A stretch of DNA of 64,000 bases from an uncultured Verrucomicrobiota bacterium (GCA_902569115.1 CACFTI010000005.1:31142-95141), one strand, 5' to 3'. Positions 38,671 through 50,400 are shown, counted from the stretch's first letter. Translations and numbers: made by a program. Notes: generated by a model not told the origin, from the sequence alone.

Positions 38671-40044
38671 CTAATTAGTTTGACTAAATTCAAGTCGCTT
38701 GAGCCCTTTTTGGATAGATTTATTTTGGTGGAGGAGTTTCCAAATCAACTGGGTGGAGTAGTTTTCAAACATCAGGAGAACCAGCCCTTTGTCAATTCCA
38801 AGATAACTTTTTCCAATCCAGGGTAGATCACCGTTTGCTTTGGTGAGATAGCTGTAGGCATCATAAAGACCATACTTTCCAACCAATCCTGAGATTTGGT
38901 ACATGTGGTTGAGTGCATCGATCGATTCCTTTGGTGTGAAGGGTAGAAAGGAGAGGGCGCCGTACGGGGCAACGGTTCCGTCTTCAAGAAGTTTGTGCCC
39001 GACTCCGATCGGATGAGAGCCATACAAACCGCTGTAACCAGTCGATGGGCTTATGCAGGCACTCATACCCCAAGAGTTGGGACCCAAGCCCTTGATACGA
39101 TGAGCATTATCAATTGCGTATTGACGGGCGGCCAATCCAGCGTGTCGGGAATTATCAAACCAATCACGACCCAGCTTGTCGCGCAGATTTCGAAAGTCGA
39201 TAAATGCGTGCGTCCATTGGTAAGTAAACGCAGCACCCGTTCCGCAGAAGATGAACTCCTCCCCTTTGTAACTGCCCTTGTAGGTCTTCATGGCATAGTA
39301 TGAATCTGCTCCTGTTGAAAATTCCTTCCTGGGTGCACCGGCAGCGAGAATATAGAGAAAGATGTGTTCACTGTAGGCGGACCATCCGCCGAACATACCT
39401 TCTTCATTGATACCATGCGGAAATTTCTTCGGAAGATTTTCCGGATAACAGGCGAGGTAGGGATGTTTGGTCACCGGGTTGGTAAACCATTTCCAGTTCA
39501 TGGCCTCATATAATTCATAAGTAAGTTTTTCGATTTCTCCACCAAAGTACTCAGCCGCGGCCAGAGCTCCGAGTAACATAGTCCCGGCTGATGCATTGCT
39601 AAGTTCGATATTATGCGAGTCTTTCCAACCCCGTTTACCGGTGTCGGGATCAATGAAATGATACCAGAATCCATTGATTCGTTTTAAATCTCTCAGGGTT
39701 TTCAGGGTGATGATGATTCTCTTTTCACCCTCTTCACGGGAGATCCACTCACGCTCCACGCCAATAATAATCGCAGCGAAATAAAATCCCTGATGCTCAA
39801 TTGGAATGGGGCTGTATTGATTAAATCCCACATAGTCCCCATTGGACATGCCATAGGTCGGGCTCTTGGGATCATCGTTCCATTCTTCCCAAAAGAAATC
39901 AAAACAGCCTTTTAGTTCCCTCTCCATCAGGGGAGTTAATTTCTTTGGCGTTTGTTGAACAGGGTAAAGGGTGGTCTGCTCCCCTAAAACCAGAGCACCT
40001 TGAAGCAGTAAAATTGCTGTAAAAAACAAATATTTCACAGGCAT
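38671..40044 (-). CDS. Glucoamylase-family (PF10091/GH144-like) secreted glycoside hydrolase
   Basis: 'GPNSWGMSACISPSTGYSGLYGSHPIGVG', 'DGTVAPYGALSFLPFTPKESIDALNHMY'. Confidence 0.8.
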   Translation of the reverse strand: MPVKYLFFTAILLLQGALVLGEQTTLYPVQQTPKKLTPLMERELKGCFDFFWEEWNDDPKSPTYGMSNGDYVGFNQYSPIPIEHQGFYFAAIIIGVEREWISREEGEKRIIITLKTLRDLKRINGFWYHFIDPDTGKRGWKDSHNIELSNASAGTMLLGALAAAEYFGGEIEKLTYELYEAMNWKWFTNPVTKHPYLACYPENLPKKFPHGINEEGMFGGWSAYSEHIFLYILAAGAPRKEFSTGADSYYAMKTYKGSYKGEEFIFCGTGAAFTYQWTHAFIDFRNLRDKLGRDWFDNSRHAGLAARQYAIDNAHRIKGLGPNSWGMSACISPSTGYSGLYGSHPIGVGHKLLEDGTVAPYGALSFLPFTPKESIDALNHMYQISGLVGKYGLYDAYSYLTKANGDLPWIGKSYLGIDKGLVLLMFENYSTQLIWKLLHQNKSIQKGLKRLEFSQTN

Positions 40045-40077
40045 GACTATGCCTGCTTTTTTGGTGGATGAGAAGTT

Positions 40078-41490
40078 CTAAGCGATCAGTTTTTTGATGG
40101 CGTGGTGGGGTTCCACCCCGGTCAGGCGAAAGTCAAGTCCCTGAAAACGGAAGGAAAGGCGGGTGTGATCAATGCCCATGAGTTCCAGAATGGTGGCCTG
40201 TAAATCATGAACATGCACCGGATCCTCGGTTACATGAAAGCCCAGTTCATCGGTCTTACCCACGGTGATGCCCGGTTTGGTTCCTCCTCCGGCCATCCAC
40301 ATGGTGAAGGCCTGTGGGTGGTGATCGCGCCCGCCACTGCGGTTGAGGGCCGCACTTGCTTCAACCATGGGGGTACGTCCAAATTCTCCACCCCAAACAA
40401 CCAGGGTATCTTCGAGCATGCCCAGTCTTTTAAGATCCTGAACGAGAGCCGCACTGGCCTGATCCACTGCTTTTGCCTGATTTTTTACATTTCCTTCCAC
40501 ATTGCTGTGTGCATCCCATCCGCTGTGGTAAAGTTGAATAAAGCGGGTACCCCGCTCGGCAAGGCGCCGTGCAAGGAGGCAATTACTGGCGAAATCGGAT
40601 TTCCCTTTTTTGACGCCATAAAGATCCAGTGTCTCCTGACTTTCCTTGGAGAAATCCATCAATTCCGGTGCCCGTGCCTGCATGCGGTAAGCCATTTCAT
40701 AGGCTTCGATACGGGCATTGATTTCGGGATCTCCCATTTTTCCATGAGTTCCACGATTCAGTTTATTTAAAAGATCGAGGGTTTGACGCTGAGCGGTGCG
40801 GTCGATTCCCTTGGGGTTGGCAACATGGAGAATCGGTTCGGCACCTTCCCGAAAGGGCACCCCCTGATGCTCGGATGGCAGGAACCCGGAGCCCCACATC
40901 GCAGAACCACCGCTTAGGTTGCCTCCACTTCTCATGACCACAAATCCGGGTAGGTCATCGGCTTCGCTTCCGATTCCGTAACTGAGCCAGGAGCCCATGC
41001 TTGCCCGGCCAGGTATGCCACTTCCGGTAGTCATGAACAACTGGGCGGGGGCATGGTTGAAATGATCAGTGTGCATCGATTTGACGATGGTCAGGTCGTC
41101 TGCGATTTTAGATAGATAGGGAAGACGGTCAGAAAATTCCGCACCGGACTGGCCGTGCTTGGCAAATGGAAAGCGTGGTCCGAGAACCGCAGCATCGGGT
41201 TGAATAAACGCATATCTTTGTCCTTTAATTACGGACGGGGGAATGGGTTTACCTTCGATTTCCTGAAGTTTGGGCTTGTTATCAAAAAGTTCCAGCTGAC
41301 TGGGTGCACCTCCCATAAACAAATAAATGACCCTCTTGGCCTTAACCGGGAAACGCATGAAGTCAGGCTTGCCGGTAGCTCCAAAGGTTTCGTTGGCAAG
41401 CAGGGAGGCGAGGGCGATCTTGCCCACTCCAATTCCACAGTCCTGGAAAAAATGGCGGCGGGTGCGATGAAGTAATGGATGTGTGATCAT
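40078..41490 (-). CDS. DUF1501 domain-containing protein
   Basis: 'RRHFFQDCGIGVGKIALASLLA', 'YLFMGGAPSQLELFDNKPKLQE', 'GGEFGRTPMVE', 'GRDHHPQAFTMWMAGGG'. Confidence 0.92.
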   Translation of the reverse strand: MITHPLLHRTRRHFFQDCGIGVGKIALASLLANETFGATGKPDFMRFPVKAKRVIYLFMGGAPSQLELFDNKPKLQEIEGKPIPPSVIKGQRYAFIQPDAAVLGPRFPFAKHGQSGAEFSDRLPYLSKIADDLTIVKSMHTDHFNHAPAQLFMTTGSGIPGRASMGSWLSYGIGSEADDLPGFVVMRSGGNLSGGSAMWGSGFLPSEHQGVPFREGAEPILHVANPKGIDRTAQRQTLDLLNKLNRGTHGKMGDPEINARIEAYEMAYRMQARAPELMDFSKESQETLDLYGVKKGKSDFASNCLLARRLAERGTRFIQLYHSGWDAHSNVEGNVKNQAKAVDQASAALVQDLKRLGMLEDTLVVWGGEFGRTPMVEASAALNRSGGRDHHPQAFTMWMAGGGTKPGITVGKTDELGFHVTEDPVHVHDLQATILELMGIDHTRLSFRFQGLDFRLTGVEPHHAIKKLIA

Positions 41491-44400
41491 GGTTTGGTAA
41501 TGGCTTCGTCTAAGTTCATAATGGCCCGGGCGAGGAGAACCTTACCGGCAAGCTCCGGGCTGGCCTTGAAGTCTTCGGCAATTTCGGAAGGTTTGATCTC
41601 TCCCTTTTCCAGACGTTGGATTTGCTGTTCGTAATAAGCTCGCAGGGCATCCGTTTCGGTTTGTTTTGGGGGCCGGGTAAGGAACCGGCGGAACAGAGAT
41701 TCTACGGGATCATCCTTCTTCTGGTGGACTTCGTGTCCGGCTGCGCGGGCAAGTTCAAGGTACATTTCATCATTCAGGAGCGTGAGTGCCTGAAGGGGGG
41801 TATTGCTCCGGTCACGCTTGGCCAGACAGTTCTCACCTGAAGTTCCGTCAAATGTCATGAATCCGGCAAAGGGTGCGGTGCGTTTGATAAAAGTATAGAT
41901 CGAGCGGCGGTAACGGTCTTCCCCCTTGGAAGCGTTCCAGCTCTTGTTACCGAAGGCATGAGCTAAAACAGTAAGCGGTTGCGGAGGATAAACGCCTGGT
42001 CCATACATCTTGCCGGATAACTTTCCACTCGCTTTGAGCATGTGGTCACGAATTAATTCACCGGATAGTCGAAAGCGTGGTCCCCGGGCAAGCAGGCGGT
42101 TCTGCGGATCTTTTTCAAGAAGGGAGGGAGAAGCCTTGGAATCCTGTCGGTAAGTGGAACTGGTAACGATCAATCGATGCAACTTTTTGAGGGACATTCC
42201 CTGTTTTCTAAATTCCGTAGCCAGCCAATCGAGAAGTTCCGGGTGATCGGGAGCCGGTGCCTGGGTGCCGAAATCACCGTTTGTGCGAATCAATCCATAC
42301 CCAAATAAGGAACGCCATGCCCGGTTGACCACGACCCGGTCACCTATGGGGTTATCCATGCTGACCACCCACTTGGCAAATTCAAGTCGGTTGGTTGGTT
42401 CCTTTCGGTCTTGTAATTCAAAAATTTCGGGAATACCCGAAGCTACTTCATGCTTGGTGTTGGTGTACTCGCCCCGGTGTCTTAGATGGGTGGGGCGGGG
42501 ATTATCCTTTGGTCGTTCAAGCATCACCAGGGTATGATTGGGGCGGGGCATACGGTTACGCAGTTGAGTAATTGGATTTGGTTTCTTGGCAGGCTTTCCC
42601 TGGGGAAGTCCAAGGGTACCCCATGGTCCGTCTCCATATGTTCCAACCATTACCACAGCTTGTGCATTAGGAAGTGCCTGGGTATGCCACTCTTTGGCCT
42701 GCGGGTTAGTAAGTTGGGAAACAAATTTCCAGCTTTGATCGGATAAAATATGCTGAATTTTTCCATTTTTGGATTTCAGCGAAAGTTGAGCGATCAGTCC
42801 GGCAGGACCACCCCCGTTGGCCGCTTTGGCAGTGAGGAAGTTTACACCTTTACGAAAATGTTTCTTTATCGGACTGGTTACTGGTTTGCTCCATAAATCA
42901 GTTGAGCCAATGGAGTTTCCATTGAGGAAGAACTCCACATTATCGTCGCAGGTAAAAAAGATTTCGGCCGACTGGGGAAGTTCCTTTAATTCGAATTGCC
43001 TCGAGAAATAAAGAGTTTCCTGCGGTCGGTTCCCTTTTGCATTCCAGATCCATCGGGTGTTCGTTTGGACGGTTGCAGGTTGGGAAGGGACGGGTCTTTC
43101 CAGGTATACTTTTTCGAGATAAATGGAACGCAGTACAGACAGGTCATGCTGTTTAGCGGTTTCCTTGAGGCTGAGGATATGTTCTGCTTCGACCCCGATC
43201 TTGGAGACCCTGGGCTGATTTGTACTGGATGTTGCAGAGATACGAAAACGACCCAGGCTTGCCACGAAGTGTCTTTCAAAAAGTAATTCGATGGAGAAAG
43301 GCGTGTTTGCAGGTATTGGATCAGCGAGCGGTAAGATCAGGTGATGATCCTGTCCGATTCCTGAACTCCAACCAGATGATCCAACATCATCGATCACCTT
43401 GTCGGCACCATTTCCACTTGTTGCAGTAGGTTTAGCAAATTTGATTTTCGAGCCATTTGATTTTTTGAGGTCAACTTCGCTCAGAAAAAATGTACCCTTT
43501 CTGCCCTCGTAGTAGCATCGGCCTGGGCCCTGTCCCGGTAGGCGGTCATCGGTTAATGCTTCAAGACGTAGAGCAGTGATAGGTTGGTCACTCGTGAAAT
43601 TCAGATCGAATACATCCCGTTTGGTCACATCACCTGAAGAATAGATGGAGTTGTCATCCATGACTTCGAGCTTGGGGAGATTGCTCTTCATGGCAGTTGG
43701 GCGAAGTGTTTTCCATGGCGTTGCTTTTATTGATTCCGATTTATGCCACTTCGTAAATGCATTCTCAAATTCGGGGTAGTTTTTTTGAAGCTCGGTGATT
43801 TTTTGTGCGATCTGCTTTTCAAGATCGGCTTTAACTTTTATTTGTTCGTCCGAATAAAGCAGCAGGTCGGGTTCTTCGACATTGTCCAGCAGGCTCATTA
43901 AACCGAAATACTCATCGTGAGTGATGGGATCATATTTATGAGTGTGACATTGGGCACAACCGGTGGTCAGTCCCATCCAGACCGTGCCGGTGGTGGCCAC
44001 CCGGTCGACTGCTGCATAGAAACGAAACTCGAGGGGGTCGATCCCTCCTTCCTCATTTAATTGGGTATTACGATGGAACCCGGTGGCAATCTTTTGATCC
44101 TGTGTTGCATTGGGCAGCATATCCCCGGCGAGCTGTTCGATGGTAAACTGGTCGTAGGGCATATCCTTATTGAGAGCACGGATCACCCAGTCGCGATAGG
44201 GCCAAATATTACGAGGACGATCTTTCTCGTAACCATTGCTGTCGGCATAGCGGGCAAGGTCCAGCCATTCTCGTCCCCATTTCTCGCCGTAATGCTCTGA
44301 TTGGAGTAATTGATCGACCAGTCTTTCGTAGGCATCCGGACGGTTGTCGAAAACAAATGCATCGGCTTGTTCCGGTGTGGGGGGAAGGCCGATAAGGTCG

Positions 44401-44924
44401 AGGTAGAGTCTTCTCACCAAAGAATAACGATCGGCTTCCTCGGATGGAGTTAAGCCATTCTTTGTAAGATTATCGGAGATAAAGGCATCGATCGGGTTGC
44501 GAACCCATCCTTTTTTTCCTGCGGGTACTTTGGGAGAGGCAGGTTTTACAAATGCCCAGTGCTTATCATATTTGGCTCCTTCCTTAATCCATTGGTCGAG
44601 TAATTCTTTTTCCTGCTGGGTAAGGCTGGAATGGGATTCGGGCGGTGGCATGATTTCATCCGGGTCGTCGGAGTGGATACGGTAGTGAAATTCACTGTCT
44701 TCGATTTCTCCCGGAACGATTACATCATTTCTCAGAGCATCCTCACGAACATCCAAACGCAGCTTCGCTTTTCTTCCTTCCTCGTCAGGGCCGTGGCATG
44801 CATAGCATTTACTTGCGAGCAGAGGACGAACCTCACGATTGAAGTCAATCTTGCCCAACAAGGGACTAAAAGTAAAAAGTAGCAGTAAAAGCGATTGTGC
44901 TCTATTCATGATATAAGCGGGCAT
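41487..44924 (-). CDS. PSCyt1/DUF1549/DUF1553 domain-containing protein
   Basis: 'LASKCYACHGPDEEGRKAKLRLDVRE', 'LVRRLYLDLIGLPPTPEQADAF', 'VVNRAWRSLFGYGLIRTNGDFGTQ', 'QALTLLNDEMYLELARAAG'; 4-nt overlap with the DUF1501 gene. Confidence 0.93.
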   Translation of the reverse strand: MPAYIMNRAQSLLLLLFTFSPLLGKIDFNREVRPLLASKCYACHGPDEEGRKAKLRLDVREDALRNDVIVPGEIEDSEFHYRIHSDDPDEIMPPPESHSSLTQQEKELLDQWIKEGAKYDKHWAFVKPASPKVPAGKKGWVRNPIDAFISDNLTKNGLTPSEEADRYSLVRRLYLDLIGLPPTPEQADAFVFDNRPDAYERLVDQLLQSEHYGEKWGREWLDLARYADSNGYEKDRPRNIWPYRDWVIRALNKDMPYDQFTIEQLAGDMLPNATQDQKIATGFHRNTQLNEEGGIDPLEFRFYAAVDRVATTGTVWMGLTTGCAQCHTHKYDPITHDEYFGLMSLLDNVEEPDLLLYSDEQIKVKADLEKQIAQKITELQKNYPEFENAFTKWHKSESIKATPWKTLRPTAMKSNLPKLEVMDDNSIYSSGDVTKRDVFDLNFTSDQPITALRLEALTDDRLPGQGPGRCYYEGRKGTFFLSEVDLKKSNGSKIKFAKPTATSGNGADKVIDDVGSSGWSSGIGQDHHLILPLADPIPANTPFSIELLFERHFVASLGRFRISATSSTNQPRVSKIGVEAEHILSLKETAKQHDLSVLRSIYLEKVYLERPVPSQPATVQTNTRWIWNAKGNRPQETLYFSRQFELKELPQSAEIFFTCDDNVEFFLNGNSIGSTDLWSKPVTSPIKKHFRKGVNFLTAKAANGGGPAGLIAQLSLKSKNGKIQHILSDQSWKFVSQLTNPQAKEWHTQALPNAQAVVMVGTYGDGPWGTLGLPQGKPAKKPNPITQLRNRMPRPNHTLVMLERPKDNPRPTHLRHRGEYTNTKHEVASGIPEIFELQDRKEPTNRLEFAKWVVSMDNPIGDRVVVNRAWRSLFGYGLIRTNGDFGTQAPAPDHPELLDWLATEFRKQGMSLKKLHRLIVTSSTYRQDSKASPSLLEKDPQNRLLARGPRFRLSGELIRDHMLKASGKLSGKMYGPGVYPPQPLTVLAHAFGNKSWNASKGEDRYRRSIYTFIKRTAPFAGFMTFDGTSGENCLAKRDRSNTPLQALTLLNDEMYLELARAAGHEVHQKKDDPVESLFRRFLTRPPKQTETDALRAYYEQQIQRLEKGEIKPSEIAEDFKASPELAGKVLLARAIMNLDEAITKP

Positions 44925-45011
44925 ACATGCATGTGAGGATTAGATAATGAGAGGGAAGTAATTGATGCACATGGTAGTTTTACAATTTAAACAAATTATA
45001 ACACTACAATA

Positions 45012-45065
45012 CCCTAATTGATTGGATGATGGTTGCAAATTTTATTACAATTTGACCAATTAGGG
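45012..45065. promoter_or_regulatory. Nested inverted repeats immediately upstream of the AraC-type regulator
   Basis: Outer CCCTAATTG (45012-45020)/CAATTAGGG (45057-45065); inner CAAATT (45036-45041)/AATTTG (45049-45054); ATG at 45068. Confidence 0.55.
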
Positions 45066-45067
45066 AG

Positions 45068-45808
45068 ATGAATGTTCCTTCCCTTAGTGAAAGATTTGGT
45101 GCCCCCATTAGTGCAAATCCCTTGTTTGAGTTATTCAATTCTTTAGCAGATGCCTATTTTTTTGTTAAAAATAAGGAAAGTAAGTTTTTATATTTAAACC
45201 AAGCGTGCAAATTGATCTGTGGGGTAAAGACCGATGAAGAATATTATTTGAAAAATGATCACGATTTTTTCCCTTCTGCGATGGCAGCAGCTTACATTGA
45301 AGAAGATCTTAAAGTAATGAGGGAAGGTTCCCTACTTAACAGATTATGGATGGTTCATAATGTCAGTTATCGTTTACCTCAGTGGTTTGTTTCGAGTAAA
45401 GTACAGGTTCTATCCTTAAAACAAGAAGTTCTCGGCATCGCAGGAGTGATGTATCCAATGAATAGTTCTCACCTTCAAGATAAGTATTTTCAGGAACTTA
45501 AACCTGTCATTGCCTTTGTTGAAGAGAACTACATGGAGGATATAAAAATGGATAAGTTGGCAACTTTGATAAACTGTTCAAGAACTCAGTTTAATCGCCG
45601 ATTTCAGGCACTACTTCATATGACGCCAACTGAATTCTTAATGGCCCTTCGCGTCCAGGCAGCCCGAAGGTTATTAGCCACAACCCAGAAGGATATAGCG
45701 GAAATTGCCTATGAATCCGGGTTTTGTGATCAAAGTCATTTGACGAGAAGGTTTCGTATACTAACTGGTGAAACCCCCGCTTCCTATCGAAAGAAAATTT
45801 TCAAATGA
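45068..45808 (+). CDS. AraC-family transcriptional regulator with N-terminal PAS-like domain
   Basis: C-terminal HTH 'MDKLATLINCSRTQFNRRFQALLHMTPTEFLMALRVQAARRLLATTQKDIAEIAYESGFCDQSHLTRRFRILTGETPASYRKK'; PAS-like N-terminus. Confidence 0.9.
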   Translation: MNVPSLSERFGAPISANPLFELFNSLADAYFFVKNKESKFLYLNQACKLICGVKTDEEYYLKNDHDFFPSAMAAAYIEEDLKVMREGSLLNRLWMVHNVSYRLPQWFVSSKVQVLSLKQEVLGIAGVMYPMNSSHLQDKYFQELKPVIAFVEENYMEDIKMDKLATLINCSRTQFNRRFQALLHMTPTEFLMALRVQAARRLLATTQKDIAEIAYESGFCDQSHLTRRFRILTGETPASYRKKIFK

Positions 45809-45887
45809 ATTCTCTCATCAATTTCTTACAGTTTGCCATTGATCCTGAATACAAATCCGAAGCAGATGATACAAAATGTTGATAAAG

Positions 45888-47465
45888 TCAATTTAACCTC
45901 TTGAACTCTTCAACCTGATCATTCCAAAGATTTTTCAGTTTTTCTTTTAGCTTTGGTTTTTGATTCACGAGGTTTTTGGACTCTGCCCGGTCCGTTTTCA
46001 AATTGTATAATTCCCAGGATTCGTTTTTTGCGGAGACCAGTTTAAAATCTCCCTTGCGCACAGCACGGTGTCCATCATGAAACCACCAGAGGTGATCGCG
46101 TTGAATGGTTACATCGGATGCAAATGTAGGTACTAAGCTTTTGCCGGGAGCGGTGGGAATTTTTTGATTTTTCCAACTTGATGGTTTGGGAATACCTGCC
46201 ATTTTAAGAACGGTGGGCACGATATCGATGACATGGGCGGGTGTGTGGCGGAGTGCTCCTTTTGCTTTTATACCTTTCGGCCAGTGCGCAATCAATGGAG
46301 TGCTGATTCCGCCTTCGTGCACCCAGGTTTTGTGCCGGCGAAAAGGGGTATTTCCGGCACTGGAAAACCCAGGCCCGAGGCAGAGGTATGATTTTGAACT
46401 TCCGAGTGGTGCCTGTGGATCATGCCCTCCGCTACGAATCATAATTTCCGCACTGGCTCCATTATCTGAGGCAAAAAGGATCAGGGTGTTTTCAAAGGCT
46501 TTCATTTTCTTGAGCTGTTTGATCACCCGGCCGATTTCCCGATCCACGATGTCAATCATGGCGGCATGAATCGCCATCTTGGTTGCCTGGAATTCTTTTT
46601 GTTTCCCCGATAGTTGATCCCAGGGAATGGGTCGGTCGATTTCTCCCGGGCCCAGTTTTTTGATAGCATCCGGAAATACATAGGGAGGCCCCACTTTGGG
46701 TTCCAAGTTGGAAAGGGTGGTATTGATCAAGCCGATCTTTTTCTGCCTTGCGAATCTTTGCTCTCTAACCTTATCCCAGCCTCGAAGATAGCGTTCCTTA
46801 TATTTCTGAATTACATCTTGTGGTGCATGGAGGGGGAAGTGAGGAGCAATAAAAGCGAGGTAATGAAAGAAGGGCTTGCCTGTATGATCTTTTTGATGGT
46901 TTGCGAGGCATTCAATCGCATGGTTTGCAGTGGCGGTGGTGGAATAGTAGTTTTCAGTTGCCTGCTCCGCATTGAATGGAATGTCATTGAGCTGGTTCCC
47001 TTTGGCAGAGAAGAAATCTCCCTGATTATTAACCCTCCAGGACTGATGAAAGCCGTTGGCTAGGACCTTCCCATCGATGTGCCATTTTCCGCTGTGGTAG
47101 TTCTGATAACCATCCTGTTTTAAATATTCGGTCACTAAAGGGGCCCATGCGGGCCGCACGCTTCTTCCGCCCCCTCCTTTGATACCGGGTAATTTATCCC
47201 GGCGAACCTGCTGGGCATAGTAGCCGGTAAGAATGGAGGCGCGGGTGGGCCAGCAGCGTCCAGTGTTATAAAATTGAGAAAACCTCAACCCATTCTCTGC
47301 CAATCCATCGAGGTTGGGCGTATCAATTTCTCCGCCATAGCATCCGAGGTCAGAATAGCCCATGTCATCAACCAGAATGACCAAGAAGTTCGGCTTCTCC
47401 GTTTTGGCTTGGGCTAGAATTACAAAAAGCGAAAGGAAGAAGATGTGAAATCGGGTCTTATTCAT
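45888..47465 (-). CDS. Sulfatase (arylsulfatase-like), secreted
   Basis: 'KPNFLVILVDDMGYSDLGCYGGEIDTPNLD', 'GRCWPTRASILTGYY', 'LILFASDNGAS'. Confidence 0.94.
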   Translation of the reverse strand: MNKTRFHIFFLSLFVILAQAKTEKPNFLVILVDDMGYSDLGCYGGEIDTPNLDGLAENGLRFSQFYNTGRCWPTRASILTGYYAQQVRRDKLPGIKGGGGRSVRPAWAPLVTEYLKQDGYQNYHSGKWHIDGKVLANGFHQSWRVNNQGDFFSAKGNQLNDIPFNAEQATENYYSTTATANHAIECLANHQKDHTGKPFFHYLAFIAPHFPLHAPQDVIQKYKERYLRGWDKVREQRFARQKKIGLINTTLSNLEPKVGPPYVFPDAIKKLGPGEIDRPIPWDQLSGKQKEFQATKMAIHAAMIDIVDREIGRVIKQLKKMKAFENTLILFASDNGASAEIMIRSGGHDPQAPLGSSKSYLCLGPGFSSAGNTPFRRHKTWVHEGGISTPLIAHWPKGIKAKGALRHTPAHVIDIVPTVLKMAGIPKPSSWKNQKIPTAPGKSLVPTFASDVTIQRDHLWWFHDGHRAVRKGDFKLVSAKNESWELYNLKTDRAESKNLVNQKPKLKEKLKNLWNDQVEEFKRLN

Positions 47466-47468
47466 TTT

Positions 47469-50400
47469 TTAGTTGGGGGTGTTATTGGTTGGAGGGAGGC
47501 AGTCAAAAGTAACACCACCCTGATGTCGTTTGCCGGACATGATTTTCTTGGCCAAATTTACCACCTGATCCTGATGTTTAATCACGCTTAAATCTCTTAT
47601 TTTTGTGGTTTGAGGAGAAGAGAGTATCAAACTTACCGAATCCATAAGGATGGGAATCTTGTAAACCAGTCTAACCTCTTGATTGGGATTTAAATTCTCA
47701 AGCCGGATGGTCTTATCAGGAAGGAGAATGCCGTTATGTTTCATTTTCATCCGAAGCAACGGAGTCTTTTCTATTACCATGAAATTTACTTCAATCAAAC
47801 TGCCTGGACGGGTGGTTTCGATGGTGGTAATTTCGCTACCTGAATCTGGAATTGAAAGAGTTTCTTTTTGGTTGAGTACACTGATATCAACATGCGAATG
47901 AAAGGGAACCGTATAAACTGTGCCCTCGAACGAGCCGTCCTGATTGATACTTTTGATTAGGCCGGTGTGCCTGTCAGTGGTTCCCAAACTGGCAATATCA
48001 TATGATTTGTTTTTTCCTTTCCAGGGCCTGATTTCTCTGATCCCTCCGGCCAATCCCTGTCGGGGTTTGTCGTGCTCCGAAATCATGGTGTGCAGGGCAG
48101 TCTCCTGTGCTTGATTAAATCCCTTGTCGAGATTGGAAGGCCACCACATGACATGCAGGGTGGATACTCCGTGGTTTCTCAAATACAGGAGTTGCTTAAG
48201 GGCATGATCCGGGCTGCCGTTTAATGAGGCATATTCACCAATCAGCATATTATCGAACCCGGAACTGTATGCCCCTTGTCCAATGTTATTTTCCCGGTCA
48301 TAGTAGGTGCCATACCTTGAGAAACCAAATCCTGCACCTGTGGTCAAAAGCCAGTCAATGGGGGAGATTCTTTTTTGTCCCTCCGAAATCCCTACGATTG
48401 ATTTGAATACATAACTATCAGGGATTTGATGAGACTTGATCATTTCGGGAGGAAATCCAGCTAACAAGCATTCCCTGTAACTTGTTCCCACTCGTCTCGA
48501 GACTACAATCCGGTTGTATTCGACCCATTCCCTGAAAAAACGGTTTTCAAAATCATAGTCATCCCACTCACCGCGAAAGAGATCGCGGGGAGCATCGAAA
48601 AAATCAGCCGTAAACTGGGTTCCCATAATCTTGTTTATCTGGATTAGATTTCCGTAGAGTGATTTCAGGTAATGGTAAAAGCCTTGGAGGCTTTCTGGGT
48701 TATAATCTCCGATCGAATTGTTTCCGGATACGATTTCATTTTCGTGGTTGGGTTCCACTGCAATGGTCATTTCTGGATTTCTCCGATAGGCTGGTGCCAG
48801 TTTTCGGTAAAAGGCGCGCTGAGCAAAGGTGTAAAGTTTGTTGAGGGCCTCGTTTTCGAAGTTCTGGCTTCCGTAGTCGAATAATTTTCTTCCAAAATAG
48901 CCTCCTCCCTTGGTATCGTTTTTACGGTCCAAGAGTAAATAAATTGGCAGCCCTGATTCGGGATCTACTTTTGCAGAGATGGGCTCCATTTTTCTAATGT
49001 GCCACCGATGAGTGAACGCGGCTGTCCACACGGTTGGCTTGCCTTCTTCATATTCCTGGACTGATTTCCTCCACGCGGGACCGCTCAATGCTTTTTCCCA
49101 ATCAATGTTTGATGTCCATTCTTCATAGGTTCGCGATTCGATTTCGCCTTTTTTGAGAAGCGGGGACCAGTACTGTGCACTACCGAGATAATTGTAGAGT
49201 CCATTGCGAACATATTTACCATCAGGGAACTCTCCCCAGGTTGCACGATCCCCATTGTGTTCATCCTGTGGATAGAACCAAAAGATATTTTCCATTCTGC
49301 CGATGTTCTGCGAGCTGGTTTTTCTCTCTTGGTGAATGAGATGGAGGGTGGACAGGGTCTCTTCGGATTTACCGGCATTGAATTCACGGTCCGGGTAAAC
49401 TGAATCAAAAACCTTTAGTTTTTTATTACCAACAGGGAAGGAGATTTTCTTTTGCGGAGAAAGGACAGGGTGGATTATTTGCCTGCCTAATTCGTGTATT
49501 AACAGCTGATTGGAATTTTTGGTAAGGAGTGAATATTCGCCAGCTTTTCCGGTTACAGCCTTTTTCTTCAAAAGCTTACCTAAAACAGAATATACGAAGA
49601 CTAAAGGATTTGCCTCTTTAGCATATTTCGAAGTGAGGGCAATTTCATCGCCAGGTGACTTGGGCAAGAAGTCACCCACAGCGAGATCATAGGGTGGATT
49701 GATTTCCCCCGGGATTTGAATTTTCCCTTTAGTACCACCTGATTGATTGAATAAATGAATGATGCGAGTGAGTTTTGAAGATAACGGCCAGGTGGCAATG
49801 AAGGGACGACCTCTTCCATCGGTACCTGTCTCGATTCCTACGCCCCCACGAATATTTGGTGGATAAGCAAGAAACTGGGTTTCACATATCTGGTAAGGTG
49901 AAAGAATTCGAATCACAGTGTGATTATCTGGATGGGGACCTTCTCCAGCTACAATACGAGGGCCAAGAGGAACGGGGGGCACAACGCCTGACTGATTACA
50001 TAATCGTTTGGTCTCTGCATCGAGGTCAAGATACTGATAGACTGCTTGAGTTATACTTAACGAGTTTTCATCCTGATATCTTACCGTCTCGGTTGATGAA
50101 ACTTGCGGCTTTAGATCTTTTAATCCGATCCCGAAATTATCCACCTGATTAATTTTTTCGCCGAGTGCGGCATATAATTTTAATTCCCGAGTTGTTTCAA
50201 TCAGTCTCAGGTTTTTGATATTAAAAGTTTTTTTATCCTGTTCTCCAAGATCCATGCGCAGGGCATCTATCTTTTTACCTATGAGTTGACCGCCATCACT
50301 TAAGGGAAAAACAAACCACTTCCACTCCTCTGATGGTTGTAGATCGGTTCTTGTTGGTTTGGTTTTCTTGCCAGTTCGGCAGTAAAAAACGAAATCCCCA

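Noticed and set aside
40207-40770. 187-aa plus-strand ORF
   Set aside because: Antisense to the DUF1501 gene, no domain signature.
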